Origin: Arthrobacter sp. AQ5-05
Lineage (GTDB): Bacteria > Actinomycetota > Actinomycetes > Actinomycetales > Micrococcaceae
Assembly: GCF_003287975.1 (NCBI RefSeq)
Contig: NZ_QMKQ01000002.1
Span: 186,001-250,000, forward strand
Direction: 5' to 3'
Length of the DNA stretch: 64,000 bases
Of the stretch, positions 17,752-28,105 are shown in pieces; position 1 is the stretch's first letter; every line of letters starts with the position of its first letter. The position numbers and the translations under genes are program-made. The notes under the pieces were generated by a model. The model was not told where the DNA came from and did not search any database. It was given only the letters and a program-made list of their open reading frames with translations.

Positions 17752-19101
17752 GTGTCAACCCCGTCAACGGCCGAACAACCGGCCACAGAAAACAGCAAAA
17801 TGAGTGCCGGCTCACTGTCCATGGCCTGGTACGGCCTGGTCTCGGCCATGTTCTTCATCTACATCGGCGCCTCGCTGGCCCAGGCCTACGGCACCATCGA
17901 CACCCTTATCGGGTTGGCAATCACCATCGTCCTCTATGGCGCGATCAACCGGATCCTGGCCGGCTACGCACTGAAGCATTCCCTGACCGTCGCCCAGTTC
18001 TCCCGCACGCTGCTCGGCAGCAAGGGCGCCATGTTGGCCACCCTGGTCTTCGCCGCCACCGCCATCTACTATGCGGTCTTCGAGGGCGCCATCCTCGGCT
18101 ACGCCTTCCAGGCGCAGTTCGGAGGCCCCATCGAGCTCTGGTACGCACTGGTGGTGCTCTACACGATCCCGCTGATAGCCGGCGGCATCCAACGCTGGCT
18201 GGACAAGATCAACGGCTGGCTGCTGCCGATCTACTGGGGCGGCCTGCTCGTCGCCGTCATCTGGGCTTCCATCGCCCATCCCGATGGCGGTGCCTGGCTC
18301 ACCCACTCCCCCGGAGCTCTGCCGTTCACCGCCGGCGGGCCGGGCTGGCTGGCCACCTGCGCCGCCTTCATGGGCGTATGGATCCTGATGATGTACACGA
18401 TGGACTTCGCCGCCCTGGGCCGCGCCAAGGACGTGAAGTTCCACCAGCGGTACACCTTCGGCTGGCTTTTCTACATCCTGGCCTTCGGTGTCAACTCGCT
18501 GATCGGCATCTACCTGATCTTCACCATTCCCGGCGCCGAGGCCACGGAGACCGGTGTCGCCGGCGCCTTGGTCCAGCTCATGGGCCCACTGGGCCTGCTG
18601 GTGATCTTCGTGTCGCAGACCCGGATCAACACCGCGAACTACGCACTGGGCATTGCCAACCTGCGCGAATTCGCCCAGCGCGCCCTGCACTTGCGCCTGC
18701 CCTCGCTGGCCTGGGTCGGGATCGGAGCCATCATCATCTACCTGCTGATGCTGCTGCCGGTGGTCAAGTACCTGTTGCTGGCCCTGTCATGGCAGGGGGC
18801 ATTGGTCACCGGCTGGGTGGCGATCGCACTGGTGCACATCTTCGTCCACGAGCGGCGCGGCAGCATCGTGCCGGACGGTTCACTTCCGGACTCCGCCTTT
18901 CCCTCGCTGAACCGGGCCGGGGTCGCGGCCTGGGTGCTCTCGGCAGCGGCCGGGATCACGCTGGTCCAATCCGGCAGCCCCTGGGCCTCGAACATCGGTT
19001 CGCTGGCCACCCCGGTCCTGGCGGCACTGATCTACGGTGCGTTGATCGGTCGCTCGCGCTCCGAAACCGAGCTTCCCGCCGCGAGCCTGGCCGGCCGATA
19101 G
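17752..19101 (+). CDS. NCS1-family nucleobase/hydantoin-type permease
   Basis: Inner-membrane transporter of 449 residues with about 12 hydrophobic segments, nucleobase:cation symporter-1 family (Mhp1, CodB, PucI types). The early segment FIYIGASLAQAYGTIDTLIG and the mid segment GVWILMMYTMDFAALGRA are in the regions that build the substrate and Na+ sites in this family. The GTG start has GGAG 9 nt upstream. Following hyuAB and PucR it most likely imports the compound that HyuAB opens. A strong hairpin follows the stop. Confidence 0.85.
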   Translation: MSTPSTAEQPATENSKMSAGSLSMAWYGLVSAMFFIYIGASLAQAYGTIDTLIGLAITIVLYGAINRILAGYALKHSLTVAQFSRTLLGSKGAMLATLVFAATAIYYAVFEGAILGYAFQAQFGGPIELWYALVVLYTIPLIAGGIQRWLDKINGWLLPIYWGGLLVAVIWASIAHPDGGAWLTHSPGALPFTAGGPGWLATCAAFMGVWILMMYTMDFAALGRAKDVKFHQRYTFGWLFYILAFGVNSLIGIYLIFTIPGAEATETGVAGALVQLMGPLGLLVIFVSQTRINTANYALGIANLREFAQRALHLRLPSLAWVGIGAIIIYLLMLLPVVKYLLLALSWQGALVTGWVAIALVHIFVHERRGSIVPDGSLPDSAFPSLNRAGVAAWVLSAAAGITLVQSGSPWASNIGSLATPVLAALIYGALIGRSRSETELPAASLAGR

Positions 19102-19171
19102 GACCCGTCCGCACCGGATGCACGGTGGCATCGGCACCGGCCACGGCAAGTGGCCAACAACCGCTTAACCG

Positions 19172-19215
19172 GGTGTCGCCCGCACTCCCCCACGATGGGG
19201 ACTGCGGGCGACACC
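19172..19215. terminator. Bidirectional hairpin terminator
   Basis: Arms GGTGTCGCCCGCA (19172-19184) and TGCGGGCGACACC (19203-19215) are fully complementary, with a further inner CCCC/GGGG stem. It lies between the convergent permease and kbl genes. On the plus strand it is followed by a short T-containing stretch. Confidence 0.75.
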
Positions 19216-19227
19216 TGCTTTGTGGAT

Positions 19228-20427
19228 CTAGCGGCTGGCGACGAACGCCTGCACGCAGGCCTCGATGTCCTCGGCCGAGTGCGCTGCCGAGAGCTGCACG
19301 CGGATGCGTGCTGCGCCCTTCGGGACCACCGGGAAACTGAAGGCCGTGACAAAGACGCCCTGCTCGAGCATCTTGCCGGCGACCTCGGCGGCCTTCACGG
19401 CATCGCCGAACATCACCGGAACGATGGCGTGTTCGCCGTCGAGCAGGTCGAAGCCTTCCTCGGTCATGCGGGTGCGGAAGTGCGCGGCGTTTTCGAACAG
19501 CTTCCCGCGCAGCTCGCCCGAACCCTCAACGAGTTCGAGTGCCTTGAGCGTTGCGGCAACGATGGCAGGGGCCAGCGAGTTGGAGAACAGGTACGGGCGC
19601 GCCTTCTGGCGCAGCATCGCCACGATCTCGCCGCGGCCTGCAACGTAGCCACCCGAGGCGCCGCCCAGTGCCTTGCCGAAGGTGCCGGTGTAGATGTCCA
19701 CGCGGTCAGAGACACCCGCGTGCTCCGGGGTTCCGGCGCCGGTGGCGCCCATGAAGCCCACGGCGTGGGAGTCATCGACCATGACCAGTGCGCCGTACTT
19801 GTCGGCCAAGTCGCAGATGGCCCCCAGCGGGGCGATGAAGCCGTCCATGGAGAAGATGCCGTCGGTGACGACGATGGTGCGGCGTGCACCCTTGCCCTCG
19901 TTCAGCGCGGCTGCCGCCTGCAGCTGGGTTTCCAAATCGGCCATGTCCTGGTTTGCGTAGCGGAAGCGCGCGGCCTTGGACAGGCGGATGCCATCGATGA
20001 TCGAGGCGTGGTTCAGTGCATCGGAGATGATTGCGTCCTCGGGCCCAAAGAGCGACTCGAAGACACCGCCGTTGGCATCGAAGCAGCTGGAGAACAAGAT
20101 GGTGTCCTCGGTGCCCAGGAACTTGGAGACTGCTGCCTCAAGTTCCAGGTGCAGGTCCTGGGTGCCGCAGATGAAGCGGACCGAGGCCATGCCGAAGCCG
20201 CGGGTGTCCATGGCGTTCTTGGCGGCCTCGATGATGCGCGCATCATCGGCCAGGCCGAGGTAGTTGTTGGCGCAGAAGTTCAGCACCTTCTTGGCCTCGG
20301 AGCCGAGCTCGCCGGCGGAGATGCGGTTGGACTGGGCCGAGTCGATGTGGCGTTCCGACTTGAACAGGCCGTCGGTGCGCAGCTGGGCCAGTTCGGCTGC
20401 CAGCTCGTCTTTCATGGTGGTGTACAT
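19228..20427 (-). CDS. kbl: Glycine C-acetyltransferase (2-amino-3-ketobutyrate CoA ligase)
   Basis: PLP enzyme of 399 residues, second step of threonine catabolism: 2-amino-3-oxobutyrate + CoA gives glycine + acetyl-CoA. Alpha-oxoamine synthase motifs: NNYLGL near residue 53, [30 protein letters not shown] and the PLP-lysine loop [14 protein letters not shown] near residue 240. The start at 20427 is backed by AGGAGAAG; the in-frame sequence upstream belongs to the intergenic region. It sits 49 bp after tdh on the same strand, making a tdh-kbl operon. Confidence 0.97.
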   Translation of the reverse strand: MYTTMKDELAAELAQLRTDGLFKSERHIDSAQSNRISAGELGSEAKKVLNFCANNYLGLADDARIIEAAKNAMDTRGFGMASVRFICGTQDLHLELEAAVSKFLGTEDTILFSSCFDANGGVFESLFGPEDAIISDALNHASIIDGIRLSKAARFRYANQDMADLETQLQAAAALNEGKGARRTIVVTDGIFSMDGFIAPLGAICDLADKYGALVMVDDSHAVGFMGATGAGTPEHAGVSDRVDIYTGTFGKALGGASGGYVAGRGEIVAMLRQKARPYLFSNSLAPAIVAATLKALELVEGSGELRGKLFENAAHFRTRMTEEGFDLLDGEHAIVPVMFGDAVKAAEVAGKMLEQGVFVTAFSFPVVPKGAARIRVQLSAAHSAEDIEACVQAFVASR

Positions 20428-20476
20428 GTGCTTCTCCTGGAAGTCGCGGGTGGTGTGGAAGAGGCTTGGAGGGGGT

Positions 20477-21523
20477 TTAGAAGACTGTCCAGTCCAGGAC
20501 GACCTTGCCGCCGTGGCCGGAGCGGGCGGCGTCGAAGCCGGCTTCCCATTCCGTGGCCGGCAGGTAGTCGGTGACCACCGAGGCAACGCGCTCGCGCAGC
20601 ACCGGGTTGGAGGTGAGCATCGCGCTCATGGCGTACCAGGTCTCGAACATCTCGCGGCCGTAGATGCCCTTGAGCGTGAGCATGTGGGTGACGACCTTGC
20701 CCCAGTCGATGTCGATGGAGCTTGAGGGCAGGCCGAGCATCGAGATGTGCCCGCCGTGGTTCATGTTCTCGATCATTTCCGGCAGTGCGGTGGGGTGTCC
20801 GGACATTTCCATGCCGAAGTCGAAGCCCTCGCGCATGCCAAGTTCGCGTTGGGCGTCCTTGATGCGGGTCTTGGAGACGTCGATGGCCAAATCCACACCC
20901 ATGCCGCGGGCCAGTTCCAGGCGCTGCGGGGAGACGTCGGTGATGGCGATCTTGCGTGCGCCTGCGTGACGGGCGACGGCGATGGCCATCAGGCCGATGG
21001 GGCCCGCACCGGTGATCAGCACGTCCTCGCCGACCAGCGGGAAGGACAGCGCCGTGTGCACGGCGTTGCCGAACGGGTCGAAGATCGCGCCGAGTTCCGG
21101 GGTGATCGAGGGGTCGCGGTGGACCCAGACGTTGGTTTCGGGGATGACCACGAATTCGGCGAAGGCCCCGTCGCGCTGTACGCCGACCGAGACGGTGTTG
21201 ATGCACATCTGGCGGCGGCCGGCGCGGCAGTTGCGGCACATGCCGCAGACCACGTGGCCCTCGCCGGAGACGCGGTCGCCGATCTTCACGTCGGAGACCT
21301 CGTCGCCAACCTCGACGACCTCGCCGTAGAACTCGTGGCCCGGAATCATCGGGGCCTTGATCATCGCCTTGGCGGCGTCGTCGTAGGCCTGGATATGCAG
21401 GTCGGTGCCGCAGATGCCCGCGGTCATCACACGGATCTTCACGTCGCGGTCGCCGGTCACGGGCTCTGGGCGGTCAACCAGCTCGAACCCTGCGTGCGGT
21501 CCGGACTTGTACAGTGCCTTCAT
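20477..21523 (-). CDS. tdh: L-threonine 3-dehydrogenase
   Basis: Zinc medium-chain dehydrogenase of 348 residues, NAD-dependent oxidation of L-threonine to 2-amino-3-oxobutyrate. Catalytic-zinc region GICGTDLH and [12 protein letters not shown]; structural-zinc cysteines in [15 protein letters not shown]; Rossmann motif [10 protein letters not shown] near residue 172. GAGGAG lies 8 nt before the ATG at 21523. Divergent from a LysR-type gene that probably controls it. An intermediate shuttled to Kbl completes conversion to glycine and acetyl-CoA. Confidence 0.97.
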   Translation of the reverse strand: MKALYKSGPHAGFELVDRPEPVTGDRDVKIRVMTAGICGTDLHIQAYDDAAKAMIKAPMIPGHEFYGEVVEVGDEVSDVKIGDRVSGEGHVVCGMCRNCRAGRRQMCINTVSVGVQRDGAFAEFVVIPETNVWVHRDPSITPELGAIFDPFGNAVHTALSFPLVGEDVLITGAGPIGLMAIAVARHAGARKIAITDVSPQRLELARGMGVDLAIDVSKTRIKDAQRELGMREGFDFGMEMSGHPTALPEMIENMNHGGHISMLGLPSSSIDIDWGKVVTHMLTLKGIYGREMFETWYAMSAMLTSNPVLRERVASVVTDYLPATEWEAGFDAARSGHGGKVVLDWTVF

Positions 21524-21654
21524 GGGTGGCTCCTCTATTGCGCCGCGCAGGCGCGCCTTCATGGACGATTCGCCTCCAGTCTGGCATCTCCCACCCGCCA
21601 TGGACACCTTAGAAGATACGCATGTTTCTCAATCTACGATTTAGGATTGACTAC

Positions 21655-22563
21655 ATGGAAGTCCATCAGTTGCAGATCCTGCGCGAACTCGGCGACCTCG
21701 GCTCGGTCAAGGCCGTCGCCAGCGCCATGTATGTCACGCCCTCGGCCGTCTCCCAGCAGCTGGCCCTGCTGCAGCGCAACATCCAGGTCCCGCTGACCCG
21801 CAAGGAGGGCCGGAACCTGGTGCTCACCGAGGCCGGGGCGGTGCTGGCCGCCGCCGGCGCCACGGTGATTTCCTCGATGGCAGCAGCGCGCGCCGCGATC
21901 GGCGGGTTCCAGGAAAGCACCGCCGTCCCGGTGTCGGTGGCCGGGTTCCACTCCGTGGGCCAGGTGCTCTTCGCCCCGTTGCTGGGCAAGCTGGCGGCGC
22001 CCGGACTCCCGACGCCGCGGTTCTTCGACGAGGACGTGGCGCAGCAGGACTTTCCGGCGCTGACCGCCCGCTACGACCTGGTCCTGGCCCACCGCATGGA
22101 CCACACCCCGCACTGGCCCACCGACCGGGTACTCGTCACCGCGCTGGCGCACGAGCCCCTGGACATCGCCCTGCCGGCCGGCCACCGGCTGGCGGCCAGG
22201 GACACGCTGCGCCCGGCGGACCTGGTCGGCGAGCAGTGGGTGGTCAGCCGGGAGGGATTCTCCCCGGCCGATGTGCTCGGCGCCATCAGCGCGGTCGCCG
22301 GCTCGGCCCCCGACATCATCCACCGCGTCAACGACTACGCCACGGTCGCCGCCCTGGTCGCCGCCGGGGACGTCATCGGCATCATTCCGCGCTACACCGC
22401 CGGCGCCGCGGTGGGCGAGAACGTGGTGCTGCGCGCCCTGGAAGGAATCGCCAACCGGCGGCGCATCGACCTGCTGGCCCGCCCCGAGTCCATGCACCGG
22501 CGCAGCGTCCAGCTGGTGGCAGCCGCCATGGGCCAGGCCATGGCCGAGCTCACCGGCGACTGA
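21655..22563 (+). CDS. LysR-type transcriptional regulator
   Basis: 302 residues. The N-terminal winged helix holds QILRELGDLGSVKAVASAMYVTPSAVSQQLALLQ, a typical LysR recognition region. The remainder is a periplasmic-binding-like effector domain. The ATG at 21655 begins the conserved N-terminus; an ATG 33 nt upstream is an alternative with no better ribosome site. Divergent from tdh-kbl across 131 bp, suggesting control by threonine or a product. It ends before a strong terminator shared with the Gfo/Idh gene. Confidence 0.9.
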   Translation: MEVHQLQILRELGDLGSVKAVASAMYVTPSAVSQQLALLQRNIQVPLTRKEGRNLVLTEAGAVLAAAGATVISSMAAARAAIGGFQESTAVPVSVAGFHSVGQVLFAPLLGKLAAPGLPTPRFFDEDVAQQDFPALTARYDLVLAHRMDHTPHWPTDRVLVTALAHEPLDIALPAGHRLAARDTLRPADLVGEQWVVSREGFSPADVLGAISAVAGSAPDIIHRVNDYATVAALVAAGDVIGIIPRYTAGAAVGENVVLRALEGIANRRRIDLLARPESMHRRSVQLVAAAMGQAMAELTGD

Positions 22564-22605
22564 CCGCCGCGAGCCCCGGCGCCGGGCCGCAAACGCCGAA
22601 GGGCA

Positions 22606-22638
22606 GCGCCCCTCCCCCGGATCCTGGTGGAGGGGCGC
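22606..22638. terminator. Bidirectional hairpin terminator
   Basis: GCGCCCCTCC (22606-22615) pairs perfectly with GGAGGGGCGC (22629-22638) around a 13-nt loop, between convergent LysR and Gfo/Idh genes. A CCCCCCTTGT stretch follows on the plus strand. Confidence 0.75.
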
Positions 22639-22686
22639 CCCCCTTGTGGTTGGTGCGTCGGCGGCGGTGCCGCGGCCCGGGCCGTC

Positions 22687-23865
22687 TCAGGCGTTCACGC
22701 GCTCCTGGTTGGCCGCGAAGTAGGCCAGCAGTTCCCCGCTGAGCGGCGGAACCGTCTTGGCCGACCCGTCGGTGCGCAGGGACTCGGTGGCCAGCACGCC
22801 CGCGGCAACCGCCGCGCGTGCGGCGACCGGCGAGGTCTGCGTCGGGCCGCCCTCGGAGGCGAAGCGCAGGAACTCGGCGATCAGGCGCGGGTCCGCACCC
22901 CCGTGTCCGCCGTCCGCGGCCTCGATCTCCACCTCGAGGTCGGCATCCACGTAGCCGGCCTGGCTGCGGGTGTTCCACACCTTGATGGTGTTGCCCGCGT
23001 CGTCGCCGAAGTTCTCCAGCCGGCCGGCGGTTCCGATGACCGTGTAGTTCCTCCAGTAGTCGGGGGTGAAGTGGCACTGCTGGTATGAAGCCAGCACGCC
23101 GTTGTCCAGCTTCATCTGCATCATGGAAATGTCTTCCACGTCGATGACCGGGTTCAGGTCCGTCTGCTCGGCCGGCGGCCAGTTCTCCAGCGAGAACCAG
23201 TCCCCCATGCGGCGGTCCTTGTTGTCTCGGCGCGATTCGATGTCCCCGTACACGGCCAGGTCCCCGACCGCGGAGACGGTCTCGGTGTAGCCACCGGCGA
23301 GCCAGTGGATCACGTCAATGTCGTGCGCGCCCTTTTGCAGCAGCAGGGACGTGGTGTTCTTGCGCTCCGCGTGCCAGTCCTTGAAGTAGTAGTCCCCGCC
23401 GTTGCCCACGAAGTGGCGGCACCACACGGCCTTGACCGTACCGATGGCACCGGATTCGATGATCTCGCGCATCTGGCGGACCACCGGCATGTGGCGCATG
23501 TTGTGCCCCACGTAGAGCCGGGTTCCGGTGCGGAAGGCCGTGTCCAGCAGGTCGTCAACGGCATCCAGGGTGACATCCAGCGGCTTCTCGCAGAACGTCG
23601 GGATACCCGCCTCCAGGGTGCGCTTGGCAACCAGCGCGTGCTGGTTGTCCGGGGTCAGCACCAGCACGGCGTCCAGGCCGGCGGCCAGCAGCTCGTCCAG
23701 GTCCGCGGTGATGGTGGCGCCGGGCAGCTTGGCCGCGGCATCGGCGCGGCCACGCTCGGAGGTGTCGCACACCATGGTGACGACCGACCCCTCGCCGGGG
23801 CGGTGTGCGTGCTTGTAGAGTCCGGCGCGCAGGCCGAAGCCGACTACACCTACCTTGAGATCCAC
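22687..23865 (-). CDS. Gfo/Idh/MocA-family NAD(P)-dependent oxidoreductase
   Basis: 392 residues. N-terminal Rossmann fold GVVGFGLRAG, then VLTPDNQHALVA and the catalytic EKPLDVT motif near residue 95. The GAHDIDVIHWLAGG segment corresponds to the catalytic histidine region of sugar dehydrogenases in this family. GTG start at 23865 with GAAGGAG 9 nt upstream. It follows the Opp-type transporter genes (134 bp), which suggests it oxidises an imported sugar, inositol or aminosugar derivative. Substrate unknown. Confidence 0.9.
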   Translation of the reverse strand: MDLKVGVVGFGLRAGLYKHAHRPGEGSVVTMVCDTSERGRADAAAKLPGATITADLDELLAAGLDAVLVLTPDNQHALVAKRTLEAGIPTFCEKPLDVTLDAVDDLLDTAFRTGTRLYVGHNMRHMPVVRQMREIIESGAIGTVKAVWCRHFVGNGGDYYFKDWHAERKNTTSLLLQKGAHDIDVIHWLAGGYTETVSAVGDLAVYGDIESRRDNKDRRMGDWFSLENWPPAEQTDLNPVIDVEDISMMQMKLDNGVLASYQQCHFTPDYWRNYTVIGTAGRLENFGDDAGNTIKVWNTRSQAGYVDADLEVEIEAADGGHGGADPRLIAEFLRFASEGGPTQTSPVAARAAVAAGVLATESLRTDGSAKTVPPLSGELLAYFAANQERVNA

Positions 23866-23999
23866 GAAATGACTCCTTCATTGTGCAGGTTTGTTGGTGG
23901 CGGCCGCCGTCGGCGGTGCCGGGGTCCCCGGGAACCCGGGGCGGGTCGATCACCCTGGTTGATCGGTGTGCTTGATCCGGTGGCTGGGCAGGTGCTTGT

Positions 24000-25067
24000 T
24001 CAGGCTCCCGCGCCCTGGACGAATTCGGCCGCGAGGTCCTTGGCGAAGTGGCAGCGCGCCTCGTGGGTGTCCCCGACCGCGATGAGCTCCGGTTCCTTGG
24101 TCGCGCAGATCGCCTGCGCCATGGGGCAGCGGGTGTGGAACCGGCAGCCGGCCGGCGGGTCGATCGGCGAGGGCGGGTCGCCCTGCAGGATGATCTTCTC
24201 CCGGTCGTTCCCGTCGTTCCTGCGCAGTTCCGGGGCCGCAGACATCAACGCCCGCGTGTACGGCTGCGCGGTCCTGTCATAGACATCCGCGTAGGTGCCC
24301 AGCTCCACGACGCGGCCCAAGTACATGGTCGCGACGCGGTCGGAGATGTGCCGCACGATCTGCAGGTCGTGGGCGATGAACAGATAGGACAGGCCCAGTT
24401 CCCGTTGCAGGTCATCGAGCAGGTTCACCACCTGGGCCCGCACCGAGACATCCAGCGCGGAGACCGGTTCGTCGCAGATGAGCAGCTGCGGGTTCAGCGC
24501 GATGCCACGGGCGATGCCGATGCGCTGCTGCTGCCCGCCGGAGAAGTTGTGCGGGTAGCGGTCGGCGTGGTTGGGGTTCAGCCCGACCAGTTCCAGCAGT
24601 TCCTTGATCTTGGCCTTGCGTCCGGCCCTCGGGGCCACCTCGGGGTGGATCTCGTAGGGTTCGGAGACCAGTTGCTCCACCGTCATCCGCGGATTCAGCG
24701 AGGAGTACGGGTCCTGGAAGATCAGCTGGATGTTCCGGCGCATCTCCTTCTTCTCGTCCCCGCGCAGCGTGTTGATGTCTTGGCCGCGGAAAAACACCCG
24801 GCCCTGCGTGGGCTTTTCCAGTCCGGCCATCACGCGGGCCAGGGTGGATTTGCCGCAGCCGGACTCGCCGATCACGCCCATGGTCTCCCCGGCGTGCACG
24901 GACAGGTCGACTCCGTCCAGGGCCTTGACGAACTTGCGCGGGCCGAGGGGCAGGTGGCGGTGCACGGCGTAGTGCTGCTTCACGTCGCGCATTTCCATCA
25001 GCGGCGTGCCGGCAGGATGGTTCGCGAAGCCCGGCAGGGCCTGCGTGCTGGTGCTAGGCGTTGGCAT
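24000..25067 (-). CDS. Opp/Dpp-type ABC transporter ATPase (OppF-like)
   Basis: 355 residues. Walker [11 protein letters not shown]-loop [16 protein letters not shown], signature [13 protein letters not shown], Walker [13 protein letters not shown]. The C-terminal oligopeptide-type tail has [15 protein letters not shown]. The ATG at 25067 overlaps the end of the oppD-like gene by 14 bp. Works as a heterodimer with the upstream ATPase to power the two permeases. The context (ROK regulator, sugar-type dehydrogenase) suggests a glycan-derived substrate. Confidence 0.95.
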   Translation of the reverse strand: MPTPSTSTQALPGFANHPAGTPLMEMRDVKQHYAVHRHLPLGPRKFVKALDGVDLSVHAGETMGVIGESGCGKSTLARVMAGLEKPTQGRVFFRGQDINTLRGDEKKEMRRNIQLIFQDPYSSLNPRMTVEQLVSEPYEIHPEVAPRAGRKAKIKELLELVGLNPNHADRYPHNFSGGQQQRIGIARGIALNPQLLICDEPVSALDVSVRAQVVNLLDDLQRELGLSYLFIAHDLQIVRHISDRVATMYLGRVVELGTYADVYDRTAQPYTRALMSAAPELRRNDGNDREKIILQGDPPSPIDPPAGCRFHTRCPMAQAICATKEPELIAVGDTHEARCHFAKDLAAEFVQGAGA

Positions 25068-26085
25068 GGGCCAGGACCTCCCGGGTGTGGAAGCAGGCGC
25101 TGTGCCGTGCCTCGTCGATCAGTTCCAGTGCGGGGATGGAGGCCGCGCACGCCTCGGTGGCGAAGGCGCAGCGGTTGGCGAACGAGCAGCCGGCCGGCAG
25201 GTGCAGCAAATCCGGCGGCGTGCCGGGGATCGCCGGCAGGCGTTGGCCCTTGAGCTCTTCCCCGGCGATCGAGGCGGCCAGTCCGCGCGAATACGGGTGC
25301 CCGGGACGGGAAAGGACCTCGGCGGTGGGCCCGTGCTCCACGACGCGGCCGGCGTACATGACCGCGACCTGGTCGGTGACCTCCCGGACCACGGAGATGT
25401 CGTGGGTGATCAGGATCAGGCCCATGTTGCGTTCCTCCTGCTGTTCCTTGAGCAGCTCGAGGATCTGCGCCTGCACCGTCACGTCCAGCGCGGTGGTCGG
25501 CTCGTCGGCGATCAGCAGCACCGGATCCAGGGCCAGTGCCATGGCGATGACGATGCGCTGGCGCATGCCGCCGGAAAACCGGTGCGGGTAGTCGTTCACC
25601 CGCTTCGCGGCCGCGGGGATCTTCACCTTCTCCATCATCTTGATGGCCGCGGCCTTGGCGTCCCTGCGCGAGTAGCCGCGGTGCACGCGGTAGAGCTCGC
25701 CGATCTGCCGGCCCACCGGGTGCACCGGGTTCAGCGCGGTCAGCGCGTCCTGGAAGACCATCGAGACCCGCGAGCCGACCAGTTGGCGGTGGCGCCTGGG
25801 GGCCACGGTGAGCAGGTCCTCGCCCTCCAGGAGGATTTCCCCGCGCGGGATGTGCGCCGGGGGCATGTCCAGGATGCCCATGATGGCACGGGCGGTCACG
25901 GACTTGCCGGATCCGGATTCGCCCAGGATGCCCAGCGCCTGCCCGCGCTTGACCTCGAAGTTCATGCCGTTGACCGCCGTGGCGACGCCCTTGGAGGTGT
26001 TGAACTCGACCTCGAGGTCTTTCACGCGCAGCAGCACGTCGTCGGCGGCATCGGCTGCGGGGTTCGCATATTGGTGGCTGCCCAT
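25054..26085 (-). CDS. Opp/Dpp-type ABC transporter ATPase (OppD-like)
   Basis: 343 residues. Walker [11 protein letters not shown]-loop [14 protein letters not shown], signature [14 protein letters not shown], Walker [13 protein letters not shown], and C-terminal [14 protein letters not shown] tail. Start at 26085 is set by AAAGGAAAA upstream; an 18-codon longer frame lies within the permease gene end and is not used. One base separates it from the preceding permease stop, so translation is coupled. Confidence 0.95.
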   Translation of the reverse strand: MGSHQYANPAADAADDVLLRVKDLEVEFNTSKGVATAVNGMNFEVKRGQALGILGESGSGKSVTARAIMGILDMPPAHIPRGEILLEGEDLLTVAPRRHRQLVGSRVSMVFQDALTALNPVHPVGRQIGELYRVHRGYSRRDAKAAAIKMMEKVKIPAAAKRVNDYPHRFSGGMRQRIVIAMALALDPVLLIADEPTTALDVTVQAQILELLKEQQEERNMGLILITHDISVVREVTDQVAVMYAGRVVEHGPTAEVLSRPGHPYSRGLAASIAGEELKGQRLPAIPGTPPDLLHLPAGCSFANRCAFATEACAASIPALELIDEARHSACFHTREVLAHANA

Positions 26086-26086
26086 G

Positions 26087-27070
26087 CTATTTTCCTTTCG
26101 GGTCGAATTCATCGCGCATGGCCTCGCCAAAGAGCACAAAGCCCAGCACGGTGATGGTCAGGAAGATCGCGGGGAAGATGAGCAGGTGCGGGGCCGCGGA
26201 GATGTATTCGCGCGCCGCGGCCAGCTGGAGTCCCCAGGACACCGACGGCGGGGTCAGCCCGATGCCGATGAAGGTCAGTCCGGCCTCGGCGGAGATCACC
26301 CCTCCGATGCCCAGGGTCTGGAGCACCAGCAGCGGGGTCAGCGAGTTGGGGATGATGTGTTTGGCGATGATCCGCCCGTTGCCGGCGCCCAGCAGCCTGG
26401 AGGCCTGGACGTATTCGCGGTTGCGGACCTCCATCACCGAGGAGCGCATGAACCGCACCCCGCCGGGCCAGGAGAACAGCGCCAGGGCGAAGATGACGGT
26501 CCACACGGTGCGCTCGGAGAACAGCTGCAGCACCACGATCGCGGCCAGGATGAACGGCAGGCCGAAGGCCATGTCGCAGGCGCGGGAGATCAGGGTGTCG
26601 ACCCAGCCGCCGAAGTAGCCGGCCAGCGATCCCAGCAGTGCGGAGATCACGAAGGAGATCGCGGTGACCACGATGCCGACCAGGATCGAGGCCCGCGCCC
26701 CGTAGATCACGTTGGTGTAGTAGTCGCAGCCCTGGATGTCGACACCGAAGATGTGCTCGGCGCTGGGCGCCTGGTTGGTGTTCATGATGTCGCAATTGGC
26801 GGTCGGGTCCGAGCCGAACCCGGCAAAGAGCTGCGGGAACGCGGCCATCAGCAGCATGATCGCCACGATCGTGCCCGATACCAGGAAACGGGGCTTGAGC
26901 CACACCGGCCCCCGGTTGACCTTCGGGGCTAGCTTGCGCCGGAAGGCCGCGGCGGGTGCCGGCGGGCCGGCCGGGGGCCTGATGCCCGACGGGACGGTAA
27001 TCGGGTTGGTCGGGGCCAACGGATCCGTTGCGGGCACGGTGCCCGGGTTGGCTTCGGTGTTCTGGCTCAT
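26087..27070 (-). CDS. Opp/Dpp-type ABC permease (OppC-like)
   Basis: 327 residues with a ~70-residue Pro-rich cytosolic N-terminus and about six membrane segments. The family EAA-type loop (YVQASRLLGAGNGRIIAKHIIPN) lies near residue 225, and the late PPSVSWGLQLAAAREY segment is typical of OppC. Start overlaps the OppB-like stop by 4 bp (ATGA). Confidence 0.93.
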   Translation of the reverse strand: MSQNTEANPGTVPATDPLAPTNPITVPSGIRPPAGPPAPAAAFRRKLAPKVNRGPVWLKPRFLVSGTIVAIMLLMAAFPQLFAGFGSDPTANCDIMNTNQAPSAEHIFGVDIQGCDYYTNVIYGARASILVGIVVTAISFVISALLGSLAGYFGGWVDTLISRACDMAFGLPFILAAIVVLQLFSERTVWTVIFALALFSWPGGVRFMRSSVMEVRNREYVQASRLLGAGNGRIIAKHIIPNSLTPLLVLQTLGIGGVISAEAGLTFIGIGLTPPSVSWGLQLAAAREYISAAPHLLIFPAIFLTITVLGFVLFGEAMRDEFDPKGK

Positions 27071-27990
27071 ATCCGCACCCTTGGATCGATGATGCCGTAG
27101 AGCAGGTCCACGAGCAGGTTGAAGACGAGGTACACCAGCACGAGCATCGTGGCGATACCCACCACGACGGTGCCCTCCTTGTTGTTGATGGCCGTGACCA
27201 TCAATCCGCCGATGCCGGGCATGTTGAAGATCGCCTCGATGATCACCGCCCCTCCCAGCATGCCCGCCAGGGACAGGCCCAGGTAGGTGACCACCGGGAT
27301 CATGGCGTTGCGCAGGGCATGGCCCCAGATGACCCGGCGCGGGGACAGCCCCTTGGCCCGGGCGGTGCGCAGGTACTCGGCGCGCAGCACGTCCACCAGG
27401 GAGGTGCGGGTCAGCCGCGCCAGGCCCGCGGAGGCCTCGATCGCCATGACCAGGGCCGGGAGGATGAAGGCCAGCGGCCAGCCGGCGCGGATGCCGGCAG
27501 GATCGACCCAGCCCAGCTGCACCCCGAAGACGGTCTGTGCGCCCAGGGCGATGACGAACCCGGGAATGCCCAGGAAGATCACGGTGAACACCAACGCGAA
27601 GTGGTCCCCGGCCTGCCCGTTGCGCAGGCCGCCGTAGACCCCGATGGCCAGGCCGATGGCCAGCTTCAGCACCCAGGCGGTCATCGCCAGGGCAAAGGTG
27701 ACCGGCAGGCGCTCGAGGATCAGCCCGAGGACCGGGCGGCCGAAGAAGTCGATGCCGAAGTTCCCCTGCAGCAGCCCGAGCATGTAGTTGCCGTACTGGA
27801 CCAGGAACGGGTCATCGAGGCGGTAGGCCAACCGGATCTGCTGGACCGTGGACTCGGGCAGCGGGCGGGATCCGGTCAGGGCCGCCACCGGGTCCCCGGG
27901 CATCAGGAACGTGAGGGCGTAGATGATGAAGGTGGCCCCGAGGACCACCGGGACCATCTGCAGGATTCTGCGTACTGTGTAGCCAAGCAT
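27067..27990 (-). CDS. Opp/Dpp-type ABC permease (OppB-like)
   Basis: 307 residues, six membrane segments. N-terminal RRILQMVPVVLGATFIIYAL and the LMPGDPV motif are characteristic of OppB/DppB. The coupling loop YLRTARAKGLSPRRVIWGHALRN is clear near residue 190. The ATG at 27990 has AAAGGAAG upstream; the longer open frame begins in the hairpin region and is not used. Confidence 0.94.
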   Translation of the reverse strand: MLGYTVRRILQMVPVVLGATFIIYALTFLMPGDPVAALTGSRPLPESTVQQIRLAYRLDDPFLVQYGNYMLGLLQGNFGIDFFGRPVLGLILERLPVTFALAMTAWVLKLAIGLAIGVYGGLRNGQAGDHFALVFTVIFLGIPGFVIALGAQTVFGVQLGWVDPAGIRAGWPLAFILPALVMAIEASAGLARLTRTSLVDVLRAEYLRTARAKGLSPRRVIWGHALRNAMIPVVTYLGLSLAGMLGGAVIIEAIFNMPGIGGLMVTAINNKEGTVVVGIATMLVLVYLVFNLLVDLLYGIIDPRVRI

Positions 27991-28044
27991 GCAACTGCTT
28001 CCTTTCGCGGCCCCTTCGAGGGGTCCGCCTCCGCAAGGGGGTAC

Positions 28045-28078
28045 GGGAGGGCGCCGGCGTTTGGCGGCCGGCGCTCCC
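28045..28078 (-). other. Intercistronic hairpin between binding-protein and permease genes
   Basis: GGGAGGGCGCCGGC (28045-28058) pairs with GCCGGCGCTCCC (28067-28078) with a small bulge. It sits in the only sizeable gap of the Opp-type operon, just after the binding-protein stop. Such stems often protect or partly terminate the upstream message so that more binding protein is made than permease. Confidence 0.55.
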
Positions 28079-28105
28079 GCACCACCTTGCACGTGTTGTG
28101 CTTGT

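Noticed and set aside
19150-20574. Long plus-strand open frame antisense to kbl
   Set aside because: It lies wholly opposite a certain gene, has no recognisable motifs, and long antisense frames are expected in GC-rich DNA.
28045-28078. Full terminator inside the Opp-type operon
   Set aside because: No T-run and the following four genes need the same transcript; treated as an intercistronic hairpin.
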